A stretch of DNA of 44,206 bases from Bdellovibrionales bacterium (GTDB taxonomy: Bacteria; Bdellovibrionota; Bdellovibrionia; Bdellovibrionales; JAMPXM01). Below, piece after piece: positions 33,656-42,094 of the stretch; positions within the stretch are counted from its first letter, which is position 1; each line of letters begins with the position of its first letter. The position numbers were made by a program, and so were the translations under genes. The notes below the pieces were generated by a model, which saw nothing but the letters and a program-made list of their open reading frames with translations, did no database searches and was not told the origin of the DNA. The DNA is taken from NCBI GenBank assembly GCA_005808505.1, contig SYLX01000030.1:1-44206 (forward strand), given 5' to 3'.

Positions 33656-34957
33656 TTACGGCGTTTGTGGCGTTTCGGGGGATTTCTTGAACTCCGCCCA
33701 TTTACCGACCTTGAGTAGCAAAAGCAGTCCGGGAACCGCGGCAAAAGTACAGAAGACGAAAAACCAAGTCCAACTCATCGCTTCGACCATGTAGCCCGTT
33801 GGCGCCCCAACGATGGAATTCGTAAGACCCATGATGCTCGTGAGAAGTGCGTACTGAGTTGCGGTAAAGTTCTTGTTCGTAAGAGAGGCCATGAAAGCGG
33901 AGTAAGCGGCGGTTCCCATTCCGGCGGTTAAGTTTTCGAAACTGATGACCGCAATGAGGGCGTTGAGTGCGGGAGCTACCTTCAAAGAAGGATCAGCAGC
34001 AAGTGCCGCGGGATCGATCGTGGGCGCCAACTGCGCAAGCCACGCGAAGCCGGCTGTCGATATGGCCTGCAGAAAACCGAAAGTCCAAAGTGAACGGCGA
34101 AGACCGATTTTCGCCATCATTGCGCCGCCGATGAGTCCTCCGGCAATCACCGCGATGAAGCCGTAAAGCTTACTGATCGCCGCGATCTCAGTTTTCGAGT
34201 AATGAAGATCAAGATAAAACGGCGTTGCTAACTGACTCGCCATCGAATCACCAACTTTATAGAAGAAGATGAAGGCGATGATCCACAGGGCACCGGGCCT
34301 TGCGAAAAATTCGACGAGCGGATTTTTGATAGCTTCAACCAATGAGCGAGTCTTGTTGTATTGAACCTTAGGTTCCGGTGCCAAGAGGGTCGTTGCGAGA
34401 CCGACGATCGAGATCGCTCCCATGATGGCGTAAACTTGGGACCAGCTCATTTCGCTCGAGAGGTACAAGGCGAGTGCGCCCGAGATCATGCGAAAAGCTA
34501 AGATATATCCCGCGATCGCCACTGAGTTGCCGAAACCTAGTTGCTCTTCCGGTAAAAATTCTCGGCGATACGCATCGATGACGATGTCTTGCGTGGCGGA
34601 GAAAATCGCGACAAGAAGGGCCGTGCCCGCAAAGAGCGTGAAGTTGCCTTCTGGATTCGTCAGCGACAGGCCGAAGAGAGAAGCGATGACTCCAACTTGC
34701 ATGAGCGCAAGCCAACCACGGCGACGTCCAAGAAAAGGAGGAATGTAGTGATCGAGGAAGGGTCCAACCACTATTTTCAACGAATAAGGAATCGCGAGAA
34801 TGGAAAGTAAACCGATCGTCGCGATAGGCACGTTGGCGTCTTTGGCCCACGCTTTTAGCGTTTGCCCAACGAGTGCGTAAGGCAGGCCCGAAGCCACACC
34901 CATGAAAAAGACGATCAGCATCCGCCAGCTCAGTAGCGCGCGCAAAGTTTTACCCAT
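33656..34957 (-). CDS. ampG: AmpG-family muropeptide permease
   Basis: The 433-residue MFS protein has the AmpG signature start (FMGVASGLPYALVGQTLKAW), IPYSLKIVVGPFLDHY and LGRRRGWL in the first three helices, with twelve or more helices in total. AmpG imports anhydro-muropeptides from the periplasm for cell-wall recycling. No Shine-Dalgarno is present; TATCAT lies six bases before the ATG. Confidence 0.9.
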   Translation of the reverse strand: MGKTLRALLSWRMLIVFFMGVASGLPYALVGQTLKAWAKDANVPIATIGLLSILAIPYSLKIVVGPFLDHYIPPFLGRRRGWLALMQVGVIASLFGLSLTNPEGNFTLFAGTALLVAIFSATQDIVIDAYRREFLPEEQLGFGNSVAIAGYILAFRMISGALALYLSSEMSWSQVYAIMGAISIVGLATTLLAPEPKVQYNKTRSLVEAIKNPLVEFFARPGALWIIAFIFFYKVGDSMASQLATPFYLDLHYSKTEIAAISKLYGFIAVIAGGLIGGAMMAKIGLRRSLWTFGFLQAISTAGFAWLAQLAPTIDPAALAADPSLKVAPALNALIAVISFENLTAGMGTAAYSAFMASLTNKNFTATQYALLTSIMGLTNSIVGAPTGYMVEAMSWTWFFVFCTFAAVPGLLLLLKVGKWAEFKKSPETPQTP

Positions 34958-34963
34958 GCGAAT

Positions 34964-34969
34964 ATGATA
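34964..34969 (-). promoter_or_regulatory. putative -10 box (TATCAT) for ampG
   Basis: TATCAT (five of six to consensus) ends six bases before the ampG ATG, which would give a leaderless mRNA. There is no good -35. Confidence 0.35.
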
Positions 34970-35090
34970 CGCACTCCGGAAGATAAATCATCAGAGAAAG
35001 TTGGATTGTGGCCGGACCGTGCACCTGACCAAACAGGCGCTCGATTCCGGTCGAAGTTGGTTGTTCCGACAGCTTGTCTAAAAGCCTTGT

Positions 35091-36707
35091 TCAAAATCCG
35101 TCGGTTGTGCCAACCCGTCTTGAGGCTTCTTCTTTTTCAAACGGGATCACTTCGGCCCCTGACTTTGCTTTGGCAGTCACGGCCTGACGCCGCAAAGGAG
35201 ACGTCGGTGTCAAATGTCTAGATTTCGAAGTTGGTGCTGGAGGTTCTTGAGGAGTTTCGATGAGCGTCCTAGGCTCACTTGCGGAGACGATTTCGTGGAG
35301 CGAGAGCGTGAGGCGAGCGATCGAATAAGCATGTGTCTCAAGCGATTGGCCGGAAGCGAACATCTCAGAAGCTGAGCTCGCGTTTGTTTGAACGCTTTGA
35401 TCAAGTTGATTCATCGCGCGGCTGATCTGTTGAAGTCCGGCCGCTTGTTCATTTGATGCCGAAGATATCTCGCTGACCAACGTTGAGACTTTCTTAGCGT
35501 CTTGCACGATCTGTTGAAGGACAGTACCAGATCTTTTCGCTAGCTCTTGACCGTAATTCGACTTGTCGACGCATTCTTTGATCAGCGACGTTGAGTCTTT
35601 GGCCGCATCACTACTGCGTTGAGCCAACGTACGAACAGCATCCGCTACGACTGCGAAGCCTTTTCCTTGCTCTCCCGCTCGCGCAGCTTCGACGGCAGCG
35701 TTTAGTGCGAGGAGATTCGTTTGGAACGCGATATCGTCAATCACGCCGATGATCGCCTCGATTTTTCTAGAACTCGTTGCGATGTCATCGATCGACGCCA
35801 ATAGCTGTCGAATTTCGTTCTCGCCCGTTTCGGCGGCGTTTCGACTTTGGGCAGCCGCCGCATCCGCGAGCTTTGAGTTGTGCGCATTTTGGCCGACCAT
35901 GCTCGTGAGTTCCTCGATACTGGCAACTGTTTCTTCGAGCGAAGAAGCTGAAGTTGTCGTCGAACTCGAAAGGCGTTGAGCAGACTCAGACACTTCGGAG
36001 GAGGAAGTCGTCATTGCGGAAGCGCCGGAGCTGAGCTCATCCGCGATTTCAACAATTCTCTTCGATGCATTACGGGCAACGATTAAGCAGAAGACAGCGC
36101 CAATCGCGACGGATGCACCAAGGCCAAGACTTAAAAGAAGAAATGTCGAACGCTCGATGGCGGCGTCGAGTGAAGCTTGGTTTACGAGGAGTTCTTCTTC
36201 ATGTTGAACAACCGCATCCGTTTCGGCGCGGATGCTGTCCATGAATGACTTACTCTTATTGTCTCGAGCGAGCGCTTCGAAATCAGCGCGAGAGAGAGTA
36301 CCTTCGGTATACTTTTTTCTTGCTTCAAGGAGGGATGCGATCGGGCCATCCATCCACTCGTTCTTTAGCTGATAGATCTTATCTAGCTTATCCGTGAGGA
36401 AAGTGTCTTCAGCTACGGCTTTCCGCGCGAAAAGAAAAGCACCCTCGAACTCATCTTTTCCCGCGTCGAAGTCTTGAAGAAACTTTGAGTCACCGGAAAC
36501 GAGATAACCTCTCAAACCGGTCTCGACATCGACGAGAAGTGCACCCATCTTGCGGAAGTCAGAAATCGTCTTCTGCAACGTTGCGACCGTGTCGGCGGAG
36601 TCTTTCATCTTCTTCACGTTGAAGAAAATGATCGTGCCGGTCACCGCGGTTAAGAGCGTTGAAGCCGTGATGGCGATAACGAGTTTTCTCATCATCGAGA
36701 GCCGCAT
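35091..36707 (-). CDS. methyl-accepting chemotaxis protein
   Basis: The 538-residue receptor has membrane helix 1 (about 8-28), a periplasmic helical CHASE3-like domain ([13 protein letters not shown] near residue 57), helix 2 (about 185-208), and then directly the long cytoplasmic signalling coiled coil. The hairpin tip reads [21 protein letters not shown] complete HAMP domain is not evident between helix 2 and the coil. The C-terminus is a Pro/Ser/Lys-rich tail after about residue 480. GAGGAG is six bases before the ATG. The ligand is unknown. Confidence 0.92.
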   Translation of the reverse strand: MRLSMMRKLVIAITASTLLTAVTGTIIFFNVKKMKDSADTVATLQKTISDFRKMGALLVDVETGLRGYLVSGDSKFLQDFDAGKDEFEGAFLFARKAVAEDTFLTDKLDKIYQLKNEWMDGPIASLLEARKKYTEGTLSRADFEALARDNKSKSFMDSIRAETDAVVQHEEELLVNQASLDAAIERSTFLLLSLGLGASVAIGAVFCLIVARNASKRIVEIADELSSGASAMTTSSSEVSESAQRLSSSTTTSASSLEETVASIEELTSMVGQNAHNSKLADAAAAQSRNAAETGENEIRQLLASIDDIATSSRKIEAIIGVIDDIAFQTNLLALNAAVEAARAGEQGKGFAVVADAVRTLAQRSSDAAKDSTSLIKECVDKSNYGQELAKRSGTVLQQIVQDAKKVSTLVSEISSASNEQAAGLQQISRAMNQLDQSVQTNASSASEMFASGQSLETHAYSIARLTLSLHEIVSASEPRTLIETPQEPPAPTSKSRHLTPTSPLRRQAVTAKAKSGAEVIPFEKEEASRRVGTTDGF

Positions 36708-36824
36708 GATTACTCCTCGAGTCCATGCTCCAAATTGTTTTGGAACCGCTAAGATCTCATCGGTTAAGAGATTGAAAATAATAAATGTTTAGAGCTGAGT
36801 TTCGCCTGACCAAGGTCGAGAATT

Positions 36825-37532
36825 TTAGAGGAGCCGGCCGACCAAAGAGCTGAGCGCCGCTTCCACTTTGAGAATGCGGTCGTAAGTGCGCACGGATTGA
36901 AAACCTGCAGCGTTCAATTTTTCTATCTCGTAATCGATGAAGCCTCCTTCGGGACCGATGGCTAGCGACAGAGGAGGTGACGGCGCAAACGGACAACGTT
37001 CTTCTGCGAGAGGGTGCGCAACGAGAGCGTGTGTCCCATGGATTAATGCTGGAAGTTCATCCTCGACGAAAGGCTTGAAGAGACGTCGAAATTCGATCTG
37101 CGGGAGAATCGTGTCTCGCGCTTGCTCCAGGCCGAGCATGAACGCCGATTTGACTTCTCCTTCTTTGATTTGCTGGCAGCTCCAGTAAATCTTCTCCACT
37201 CGGTAAGAGTTGAAGACATAGATCTTCTTGATTCCGAAAGTTGCCACCGTTTGCAGAATTCGCGCGACCGACTTTGGTCGGGGAAGCGCTAGATAAAGCG
37301 TCAAAGGCAACGGCGCGGGTGGCTGCTCGTTTAGCGTCACTTCGACTTCGACCGAAGTCTCGTCGAGCTTGGTGATGAGTCCTGTTCCCATAGCCCCATT
37401 GAGACGACCGACTCTTAGCTGATCTCCAACGGCAGCGCGGTGCACATCGCGAATGTGGAGAAAGCGACGGTCGGAAAAAGACACCAGATCGGGTTTTCTC
37501 AAATCGGAATCTTCGAATAGGATGATGTTCAT
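36825..37532 (-). CDS. rsmE: 16S rRNA (uracil1498-N3)-methyltransferase
   Basis: The 235-residue SPOUT methyltransferase has an N-terminal PUA-like domain (HIRDVHRAAVGDQL), then LYLALPRPK and the C-terminal trefoil-knot motifs LAIGPEGGF and RTYDRILKVEAAL. The frame opens at 37571, but MNIILFED (ATG 37532) matches the usual RsmE start. That start shares the bases CATG with the divergent gene at 37531, so the two starts overlap and one may be wrong. Confidence 0.88.
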   Translation of the reverse strand: MNIILFEDSDLRKPDLVSFSDRRFLHIRDVHRAAVGDQLRVGRLNGAMGTGLITKLDETSVEVEVTLNEQPPAPLPLTLYLALPRPKSVARILQTVATFGIKKIYVFNSYRVEKIYWSCQQIKEGEVKSAFMLGLEQARDTILPQIEFRRLFKPFVEDELPALIHGTHALVAHPLAEERCPFAPSPPLSLAIGPEGGFIDYEIEKLNAAGFQSVRTYDRILKVEAALSSLVGRLL

Positions 37533-38211
37533 GTCCGCCAAGATCTTGATGCCGATCAGTCGATTCGTCATTCGTTTTCATCTCGTGATGATCATTCTCT
37601 CAACCTTGGCGTCCGGCCTTTTGTCGAGTCGGTTCTTGCTCCATCTGGGCGTTGAGAACATGGCGCTCCGGTACGGCTTGGCTTGCTTGATCGCATATGA
37701 CGTCTTTTTAGTTCTCGGTCGGTTTTGGTTGGGTTACGTCTCGGCGAAAGCACGTCTGCAGGAGCAGGCATCTCGAGTAAATCCCGCACTCCTTTGGTCA
37801 CCGCAATCGAGCCACAAAAAAGAGGCGCGCGGAGATGAGCCCTTTGATGTGACTGATGGCGGGGATCTAGCTGAACTCCTACCAGATTCATTCGATGCGG
37901 ATGAAGGAATTGGGGCCGCGATTTATCTCGTCATCTTGGTAGTCATCGGCGCGATTCTCATCGCAGGTGGCATTTTCGTCGTCATCGAAGCTCAGATCTT
38001 GTTCTTTGAAATTCTCTTCCACGCGATTCTGACTGCGGCTTTTGTTCGCGCCCTCAACCGCCTGGAGAAGGAAGATTGGGCTCTGAGTCTTCTTAGAGAG
38101 ACGTGGATCCCGTTTGTGATTATGCTGGTCACCGCTGTTGCCTGCGGCTATTGGGCACAGCTTCATTGCCCAGCGGCCGAAACGATGGTCCAAGCGTTCA
38201 CATGTCGATGA
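37531..38211 (+). CDS. inner-membrane protein, unknown
   Basis: The protein has about 226 residues and five or so membrane helices (FHLVMIILSTLASGL, LRYGLACLIAYDVFLVLGRF, IGAAIYLVILVVIGAILIAG, IEAQILFFEILFHAILT, IPFVIMLVTAVACGYW). A hydrophilic loop with DEPFDVTDGGDLAELLPD sits between helices 2 and 3. The family is not recognised. The start at 37531 has AGGATG eight bases before it; 37549 is an alternative that would avoid the overlap with rsmE. Confidence 0.65.
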   Translation: MSAKILMPISRFVIRFHLVMIILSTLASGLLSSRFLLHLGVENMALRYGLACLIAYDVFLVLGRFWLGYVSAKARLQEQASRVNPALLWSPQSSHKKEARGDEPFDVTDGGDLAELLPDSFDADEGIGAAIYLVILVVIGAILIAGGIFVVIEAQILFFEILFHAILTAAFVRALNRLEKEDWALSLLRETWIPFVIMLVTAVACGYWAQLHCPAAETMVQAFTCR

Positions 38212-38223
38212 TATTTAATTAAC

Positions 38224-38255
38224 ATCGGCGCCTGAACCAACCCAGTGACGCCGAT
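38224..38255. terminator. hairpin between membrane protein and endonuclease V genes
   Basis: ATCGGCG (38224-38230) pairs with CGCCGAT (38249-38255) around an 18-base loop; no T-run follows. A possible weak terminator or attenuator. Confidence 0.4.
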
Positions 38256-38275
38256 CGGGAGTACACTCTCTCGTC

Positions 38276-38995
38276 ATGAATATCGAACCACTCCATCCCT
38301 GGAACCTGACTCCGACCGAGGCCGTAAAAGTTCAACGCGATCTGCGCGAACGAATTCGCATCGAGCCCTTTAGTGGCGAGCCGGAGCTCATCGCCGGTGC
38401 GGACATCTCATTTAATCTCTACTCTTCGACAGTCTATGCGGCTTTTGTGGTTCTTGATTTCTCCAGCTTGGAAGTCATCGCGCGTGCTAGCGCGGTTGTT
38501 GAAGTTCACTTTCCTTACATTCCGGGTTTGCTTTCCTTCCGCGAGATTCCGCCTTTGATCCAAGCCTGGGAAAAGCTTGAAGTCGAACCCGATGTTGTCG
38601 TGTTTGATGGACAAGGTATTGCGCATCCTCGACGACTCGGGATCGCGACTCATATGGGACTTTTGATTGATAAGCCCACAATGGGTTGTGCCAAGAGTTT
38701 ACTGACGGGGCGCTTCGGTGAACTTGAAGAAGCTGCCGGAGCAACTGCCGATTTAGTCGATCGCGGTGAAACGGTTGGAGCTGCGCTTCGAACCAAGAAC
38801 AAAACAAAACCTGTTTTTATCTCACCAGGTCACCGAATGGATATTGAAAGCGCGGTGCGAATCATTCAGAAAACGGTTCGCGGTTACCGCATTCCCGAAC
38901 CCACGCGTCAGGCTCACTTGTACGTGAACGAACTTCGCCGTGAGCAGATTCTCGCACGCCCTTCGGTTGACAGACGTCCGCCGAGCAATGTCTGA
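38276..38995 (+). CDS. nfi: endonuclease V (deaminated-base repair)
   Basis: The 239-residue enzyme cleaves near deoxyinosine and other deaminated bases. It has GADISF (Asp43), FPYIPGLLSFRE (Glu90), VVFDGQGIAHPRRLGIATHMG (Asp111, His117) and a conserved Lys/Arg tail region. All metal-binding acids are present. No clear ribosome site; TACACT lies eight bases upstream. It is followed within seven bases by the thioesterase gene. Confidence 0.93.
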   Translation: MNIEPLHPWNLTPTEAVKVQRDLRERIRIEPFSGEPELIAGADISFNLYSSTVYAAFVVLDFSSLEVIARASAVVEVHFPYIPGLLSFREIPPLIQAWEKLEVEPDVVVFDGQGIAHPRRLGIATHMGLLIDKPTMGCAKSLLTGRFGELEEAAGATADLVDRGETVGAALRTKNKTKPVFISPGHRMDIESAVRIIQKTVRGYRIPEPTRQAHLYVNELRREQILARPSVDRRPPSNV

Positions 38996-39001
38996 TCGGG
39001 C

Positions 39002-39463
39002 GTGGTTGATCTTCAAGCGTTAGAGAAAAGCATTTACGCCAATATTCCGATCGCCGAGGCTTTCGGGGCGCGGCTCCTTTCGGCCTCTGGTGAATCCGTG
39101 CGCGTAGGTGCGCCGCTCTCTCGTAACATCAATCACAAGAGCACGGCATTTGGCGGTAGTGTTTATTCGATCGCCGTTCTCTCGTGCTGGGCCCTCATCA
39201 ACGAAGCGCTTAAAGAGAGAAGCTGCGACGTCGATTACGTCGTGATTCAAGATGGTCAGATGGATTACGTCACTCCGGTGAATGCGGATTTCCAATCTCA
39301 ATCTTCGTGGCCGTCTCCCAAAGAGAAGGAAAAGTTCTTCAATACTCTTCTCAAGAAGGGACGAGCCCGCGCCACGCTCATTGCTTCGGTTCAGTCCGCC
39401 GGCTTTGAATGCGCGCGACTCCAAGCGCGGTTCGCCGCCCAAATCCGCCGCCCTCATACTTAA
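39002..39463 (+). CDS. YiiD-C-type hotdog thioesterase
   Basis: The 153-residue protein fits the putative thioesterase family fused to the C-terminus of YiiD: PIAEAFGARLLSASGESVRV, NINHKSTAFGGSVYSIAVL and WALINEAL. It starts at GTG, six bases after the nfi stop, so the two are co-translated. The substrate acyl group is not known. Confidence 0.8.
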   Translation: MVDLQALEKSIYANIPIAEAFGARLLSASGESVRVGAPLSRNINHKSTAFGGSVYSIAVLSCWALINEALKERSCDVDYVVIQDGQMDYVTPVNADFQSQSSWPSPKEKEKFFNTLLKKGRARATLIASVQSAGFECARLQARFAAQIRRPHT

Positions 39464-39497
39464 TCTTTTGAGACAGCCCAGCGCTCTACCAAAGAAG

Positions 39498-39526
39498 TTG
39501 TCGACCTACCTACAGGTAGGTAAAAT
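39498..39526 (+). promoter_or_regulatory. TetR-type operator inside promoter of the tetR gene
   Basis: TTGTCG (-35, 39498-39503) and TAAAAT (-10, 39521-39526) are separated by 17 bases. Filling that spacer is the palindrome ACCTACCT-AC-AGGTAGGT (39504-39521), which also touches the first base of the -10. This is the layout of an autoregulated TetR promoter. Confidence 0.75.
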
Positions 39527-39546
39527 AATTTCTAGGGGGTGCGAAC

Positions 39547-40134
39547 GTGCCAAAAAAGAACGAGCGAGATACCAAGACGGAGATTCTCGACCTGGCTCGC
39601 GAGCTTGCGCAAACCCGCGGCTTCAATTGGTTGAGTTACCAGGATCTTTCGGACCGGCTGGAAATTCGCAAAGCCAGTATTCATTATCATTTTCCTACAA
39701 AAGCGGATCTTGGCGCTGAGCTCCTTCGCGACTACCGCAGAGCTTTTGGAGTTTGGTCAGAGAAGACTAAAAACCGTACCGACGATGCCGTCGAGCGACT
39801 TGATGCTTACTTCGAGATGTTTCGGAAAATTTTTGGTGATACGCAGCGAGTCTGCGCCGGCGGGGTATTTAGTTTAGAGTGGCACACGCTTCCAAAAGCG
39901 ATGAAGGAAGAAACTAAAGGCCTGTACGACGATCATCGCAAGTTTTTGGAGGCCGTGTTGAAAGCTGGTCGAAAAGGCGGCTCCATCAAAAACACCGGCC
40001 CGCTTGAGGAACAAATCCAGATGATCAGTGCGGGTTTGCAAGGAGCTCTCCAGCTTGCGCGTGTCCAAAATGCGCCGGCCCCCCTTCAAGCCGTTGCGAA
40101 GCAACTGCGCGTGATGTTGGTTGGCCGCGCATGA
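39547..40134 (+). CDS. TetR-family transcriptional repressor
   Basis: The 195-residue protein has an N-terminal TetR helix-turn-helix (LSYQDLSDRLEIRKASIHYH, about 29-48, then FPTKADLGAELL) and a variable C-terminal ligand domain. It starts at GTG, after AGGGGGTG. The operator at 39504-39521 lies in its own promoter, so it is likely self-repressed. Its stop overlaps the start of the following hydrolase gene (ATGA), so that gene is its probable target and neighbour in function. Confidence 0.92.
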   Translation: MPKKNERDTKTEILDLARELAQTRGFNWLSYQDLSDRLEIRKASIHYHFPTKADLGAELLRDYRRAFGVWSEKTKNRTDDAVERLDAYFEMFRKIFGDTQRVCAGGVFSLEWHTLPKAMKEETKGLYDDHRKFLEAVLKAGRKGGSIKNTGPLEEQIQMISAGLQGALQLARVQNAPAPLQAVAKQLRVMLVGRA

Positions 40135-40970
40135 AATCCCTTGAGCCGAAGACTCTCGGGCGTGGACTCAACTTAATAGGTTTAGTGGCGCCGAAGCTTG
40201 CAGGGAAACTTGCGCTCAATGTGTTTTGCACGCCGAAGCATTACAACCGGCCCGAGTGGGAGCAAAAGATTATTGCTCAGGGTGAACGCTGCACCTTTGC
40301 AAACGGTCTTGCGGGGACAACTTGGGGACAGGCCTCGGATCCGGTGGTTCTGCTCGTTCACGGTTGGGCTGGCCGTGGCTCCCAGCTTTCTCTGCTTGTA
40401 GAACCACTTTTGAAAGAAAATTTCCGCGTCGTGGCTCTCGATGGACCTGCTCACGGAGATTCGCCCGGTAAGAAAACGAACCTCAACTTCTTTTCGATCG
40501 CGATGAACGAAGTCATCGCCGAACTCTCGAATGTTCACGCGATCGTCGCGCATTCCTTCGGCGCTGGAGCGACCGCTCTTGCGTTGTCGCGAGGGGCGAA
40601 TGTTCAGCGCGCGGTTTTGGTGGCTTCTCCTTCAACGATGAGCTGGGTGATCCGCGATTTCTGCCGGATCTTAGGACTTAGTAGAAAAGTGGGAGCTGCG
40701 TTTCATTCCCAGCTTGAAACTTGGTCAGGCGTAAAAGCCATCGATGTCGATATCGCTGTACTTGCGCGACGGATTCGTGCTCGGGCTTTGATCGTGCATG
40801 ACCCTGAAGACAGGGATGTTCCTTATCAGAACGCAAAGTCATTAGCGGAGAACTGGCCCAACTCACAGATACTTTCGATTGAAAAAGTCGGGCACAGAAA
40901 AATATTGAAGGACAAAACCTTCATCGAAGCGACGCGACGGTTTCTGACCGAGGTTGTTGAGTCGAAGTGA
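40131..40970 (+). CDS. alpha/beta hydrolase in the TetR operon
   Basis: The 279-residue protein has an alpha/beta-hydrolase fold: an HGWAG oxyanion-hole segment, the nucleophile elbow AHSFGAG (Ser142), an Asp in HDPEDRDVPY and a His in VGHRKIL. It is probably an esterase or lipase-like enzyme that is induced when the TetR protein binds its ligand. It starts by ATGA overlap with the tetR gene. Confidence 0.88.
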   Translation: MKSLEPKTLGRGLNLIGLVAPKLAGKLALNVFCTPKHYNRPEWEQKIIAQGERCTFANGLAGTTWGQASDPVVLLVHGWAGRGSQLSLLVEPLLKENFRVVALDGPAHGDSPGKKTNLNFFSIAMNEVIAELSNVHAIVAHSFGAGATALALSRGANVQRAVLVASPSTMSWVIRDFCRILGLSRKVGAAFHSQLETWSGVKAIDVDIAVLARRIRARALIVHDPEDRDVPYQNAKSLAENWPNSQILSIEKVGHRKILKDKTFIEATRRFLTEVVESK

Positions 40971-40975
40971 GTTCC

Positions 40976-41782
40976 TCAATCGCAGGCGTAAGTTTTTAAA
41001 TCTTCTTTGAGGTTCGCGGCGAACTTCGCGTCGCTAGCCGGATCCTGCTCGCAGAGACTGTCATCGATCGTCGTGAACGTGAGTTTTCCGCTCTCGATGA
41101 GCGATGCCATCTTTAGATATTGCGGTGTTAGGACTTCGCGCACTGATTTCGCGATATGATCAGGCTTTGTTTTACTTGCGCCGGCGAATCCCTTTGCACA
41201 CATCTCACTTGCGAAGAGATCTTTCTTTGAGCCTTGGCCATTGAGCATGAGGAAAAGCGCCGAGAGAACGCCCGTGCGATCTTGTCCGGCCGTGCAGTGG
41301 ACGTACATTCGACGTCCCTTCGTTGTCGACGCAACTTGAAGCAGACGGAGAGCTTCGAGCGTTTGCAGACAGGTGTCGCGGAATGGTTGGACTGTCTTCC
41401 ACTCGACGGGGATATGAAAGATCGAGGACGAAGGATAGCCAGCCTTACGGAGTTCGTTGATTTCGAAATCGACGGCTTTGCCGTGCGTTTCCGTCCGGTA
41501 GATCAAGACATCCGTGATGCCTTGTTGTTTGAGAATCGAAACCTGTGATCCTGGATCAGAGCCGCGGAGAATCGAGGTGCTCCCGAGGTAATGAACGTTT
41601 TCGAGCTTCTCGAAGCCCGGTACTGTCGATGGGAATTCAAAGCCCGCCTCGTTGGATTGGTTTGGAGTCTGAGCTGAGAGCGGCAGTACGGTCTGGGCCG
41701 AAGCCGGAACCGAAAACGCGATTATACAGCCAACCGAAGCTGTCAAAGCTTTGAACAGGGGAGACGAGCGCGCCAACAACAT
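40976..41782 (-). CDS. exported tyrosine/dual-specificity phosphatase
   Basis: The 268-residue protein has the P-loop VHCTAGQDRTG (Cys163, Arg169) of Cys-dependent phosphatases, with the helical context of the PTP/DSP fold (LKQQGITDVLIYRTE). The start at 41782 is fixed by AGGAG and gives a signal peptide (MLLARSSPLFKAL..., cleavage near PASA/Q30). The periplasmic or secreted location means the substrate is probably not a cytoplasmic phosphoprotein. Converges on the hydrolase gene with five bases between. Confidence 0.9.
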   Translation of the reverse strand: MLLARSSPLFKALTASVGCIIAFSVPASAQTVLPLSAQTPNQSNEAGFEFPSTVPGFEKLENVHYLGSTSILRGSDPGSQVSILKQQGITDVLIYRTETHGKAVDFEINELRKAGYPSSSIFHIPVEWKTVQPFRDTCLQTLEALRLLQVASTTKGRRMYVHCTAGQDRTGVLSALFLMLNGQGSKKDLFASEMCAKGFAGASKTKPDHIAKSVREVLTPQYLKMASLIESGKLTFTTIDDSLCEQDPASDAKFAANLKEDLKTYACD

Positions 41783-42094
41783 ACGGACTCCTAGCTTGCG
41801 TCGGCGCCCAAGAGAGCAATCGCGAGGCCAAGGAGGAGGCGGAGCGCAGTCGTGAGCGGGGATGCACTTAACTTCGCGAATCCTGGTGCGGCTCTTGAAA
41901 TTTCCGGGCGCTTCTTGGCATCTGAGGACACAGAGAGCACGCAATTTACGGCTCCCTGTCAGCGGCCTGGCGCCAGCGGCACCGGACGGACTCGCTCCAG
42001 TTTCGGCTGGTTTTGGCTGGTTTCGCACTGCATCCCGCAAAGGTGCCAGGCACCTTTGCGCCTTTGTGGGCTCGGAGATTCTTCCGGCTATCCG
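41783..42094. other. non-coding spacer with a REP-like palindrome
   Basis: This 312-bp spacer holds no gene I can support. The only open frames here are antisense shadows. It contains the palindrome at 42036-42060, a short tandem GGCTGGTTT pair (42005-42023) and the ribosome site of the phosphatase gene. Confidence 0.6.
42036..42060. repeat. REP-like palindrome (12-bp arms)
   Basis: CGCAAAGGTGCC and GGCACCTTTGCG are perfect inverse copies separated by one base. The core AAGGTGCC-GGCACCTT resembles short intergenic palindromes I recall from various bacterial genomes. It could also be a bidirectional hairpin. No second copy is in this window. Confidence 0.75.
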
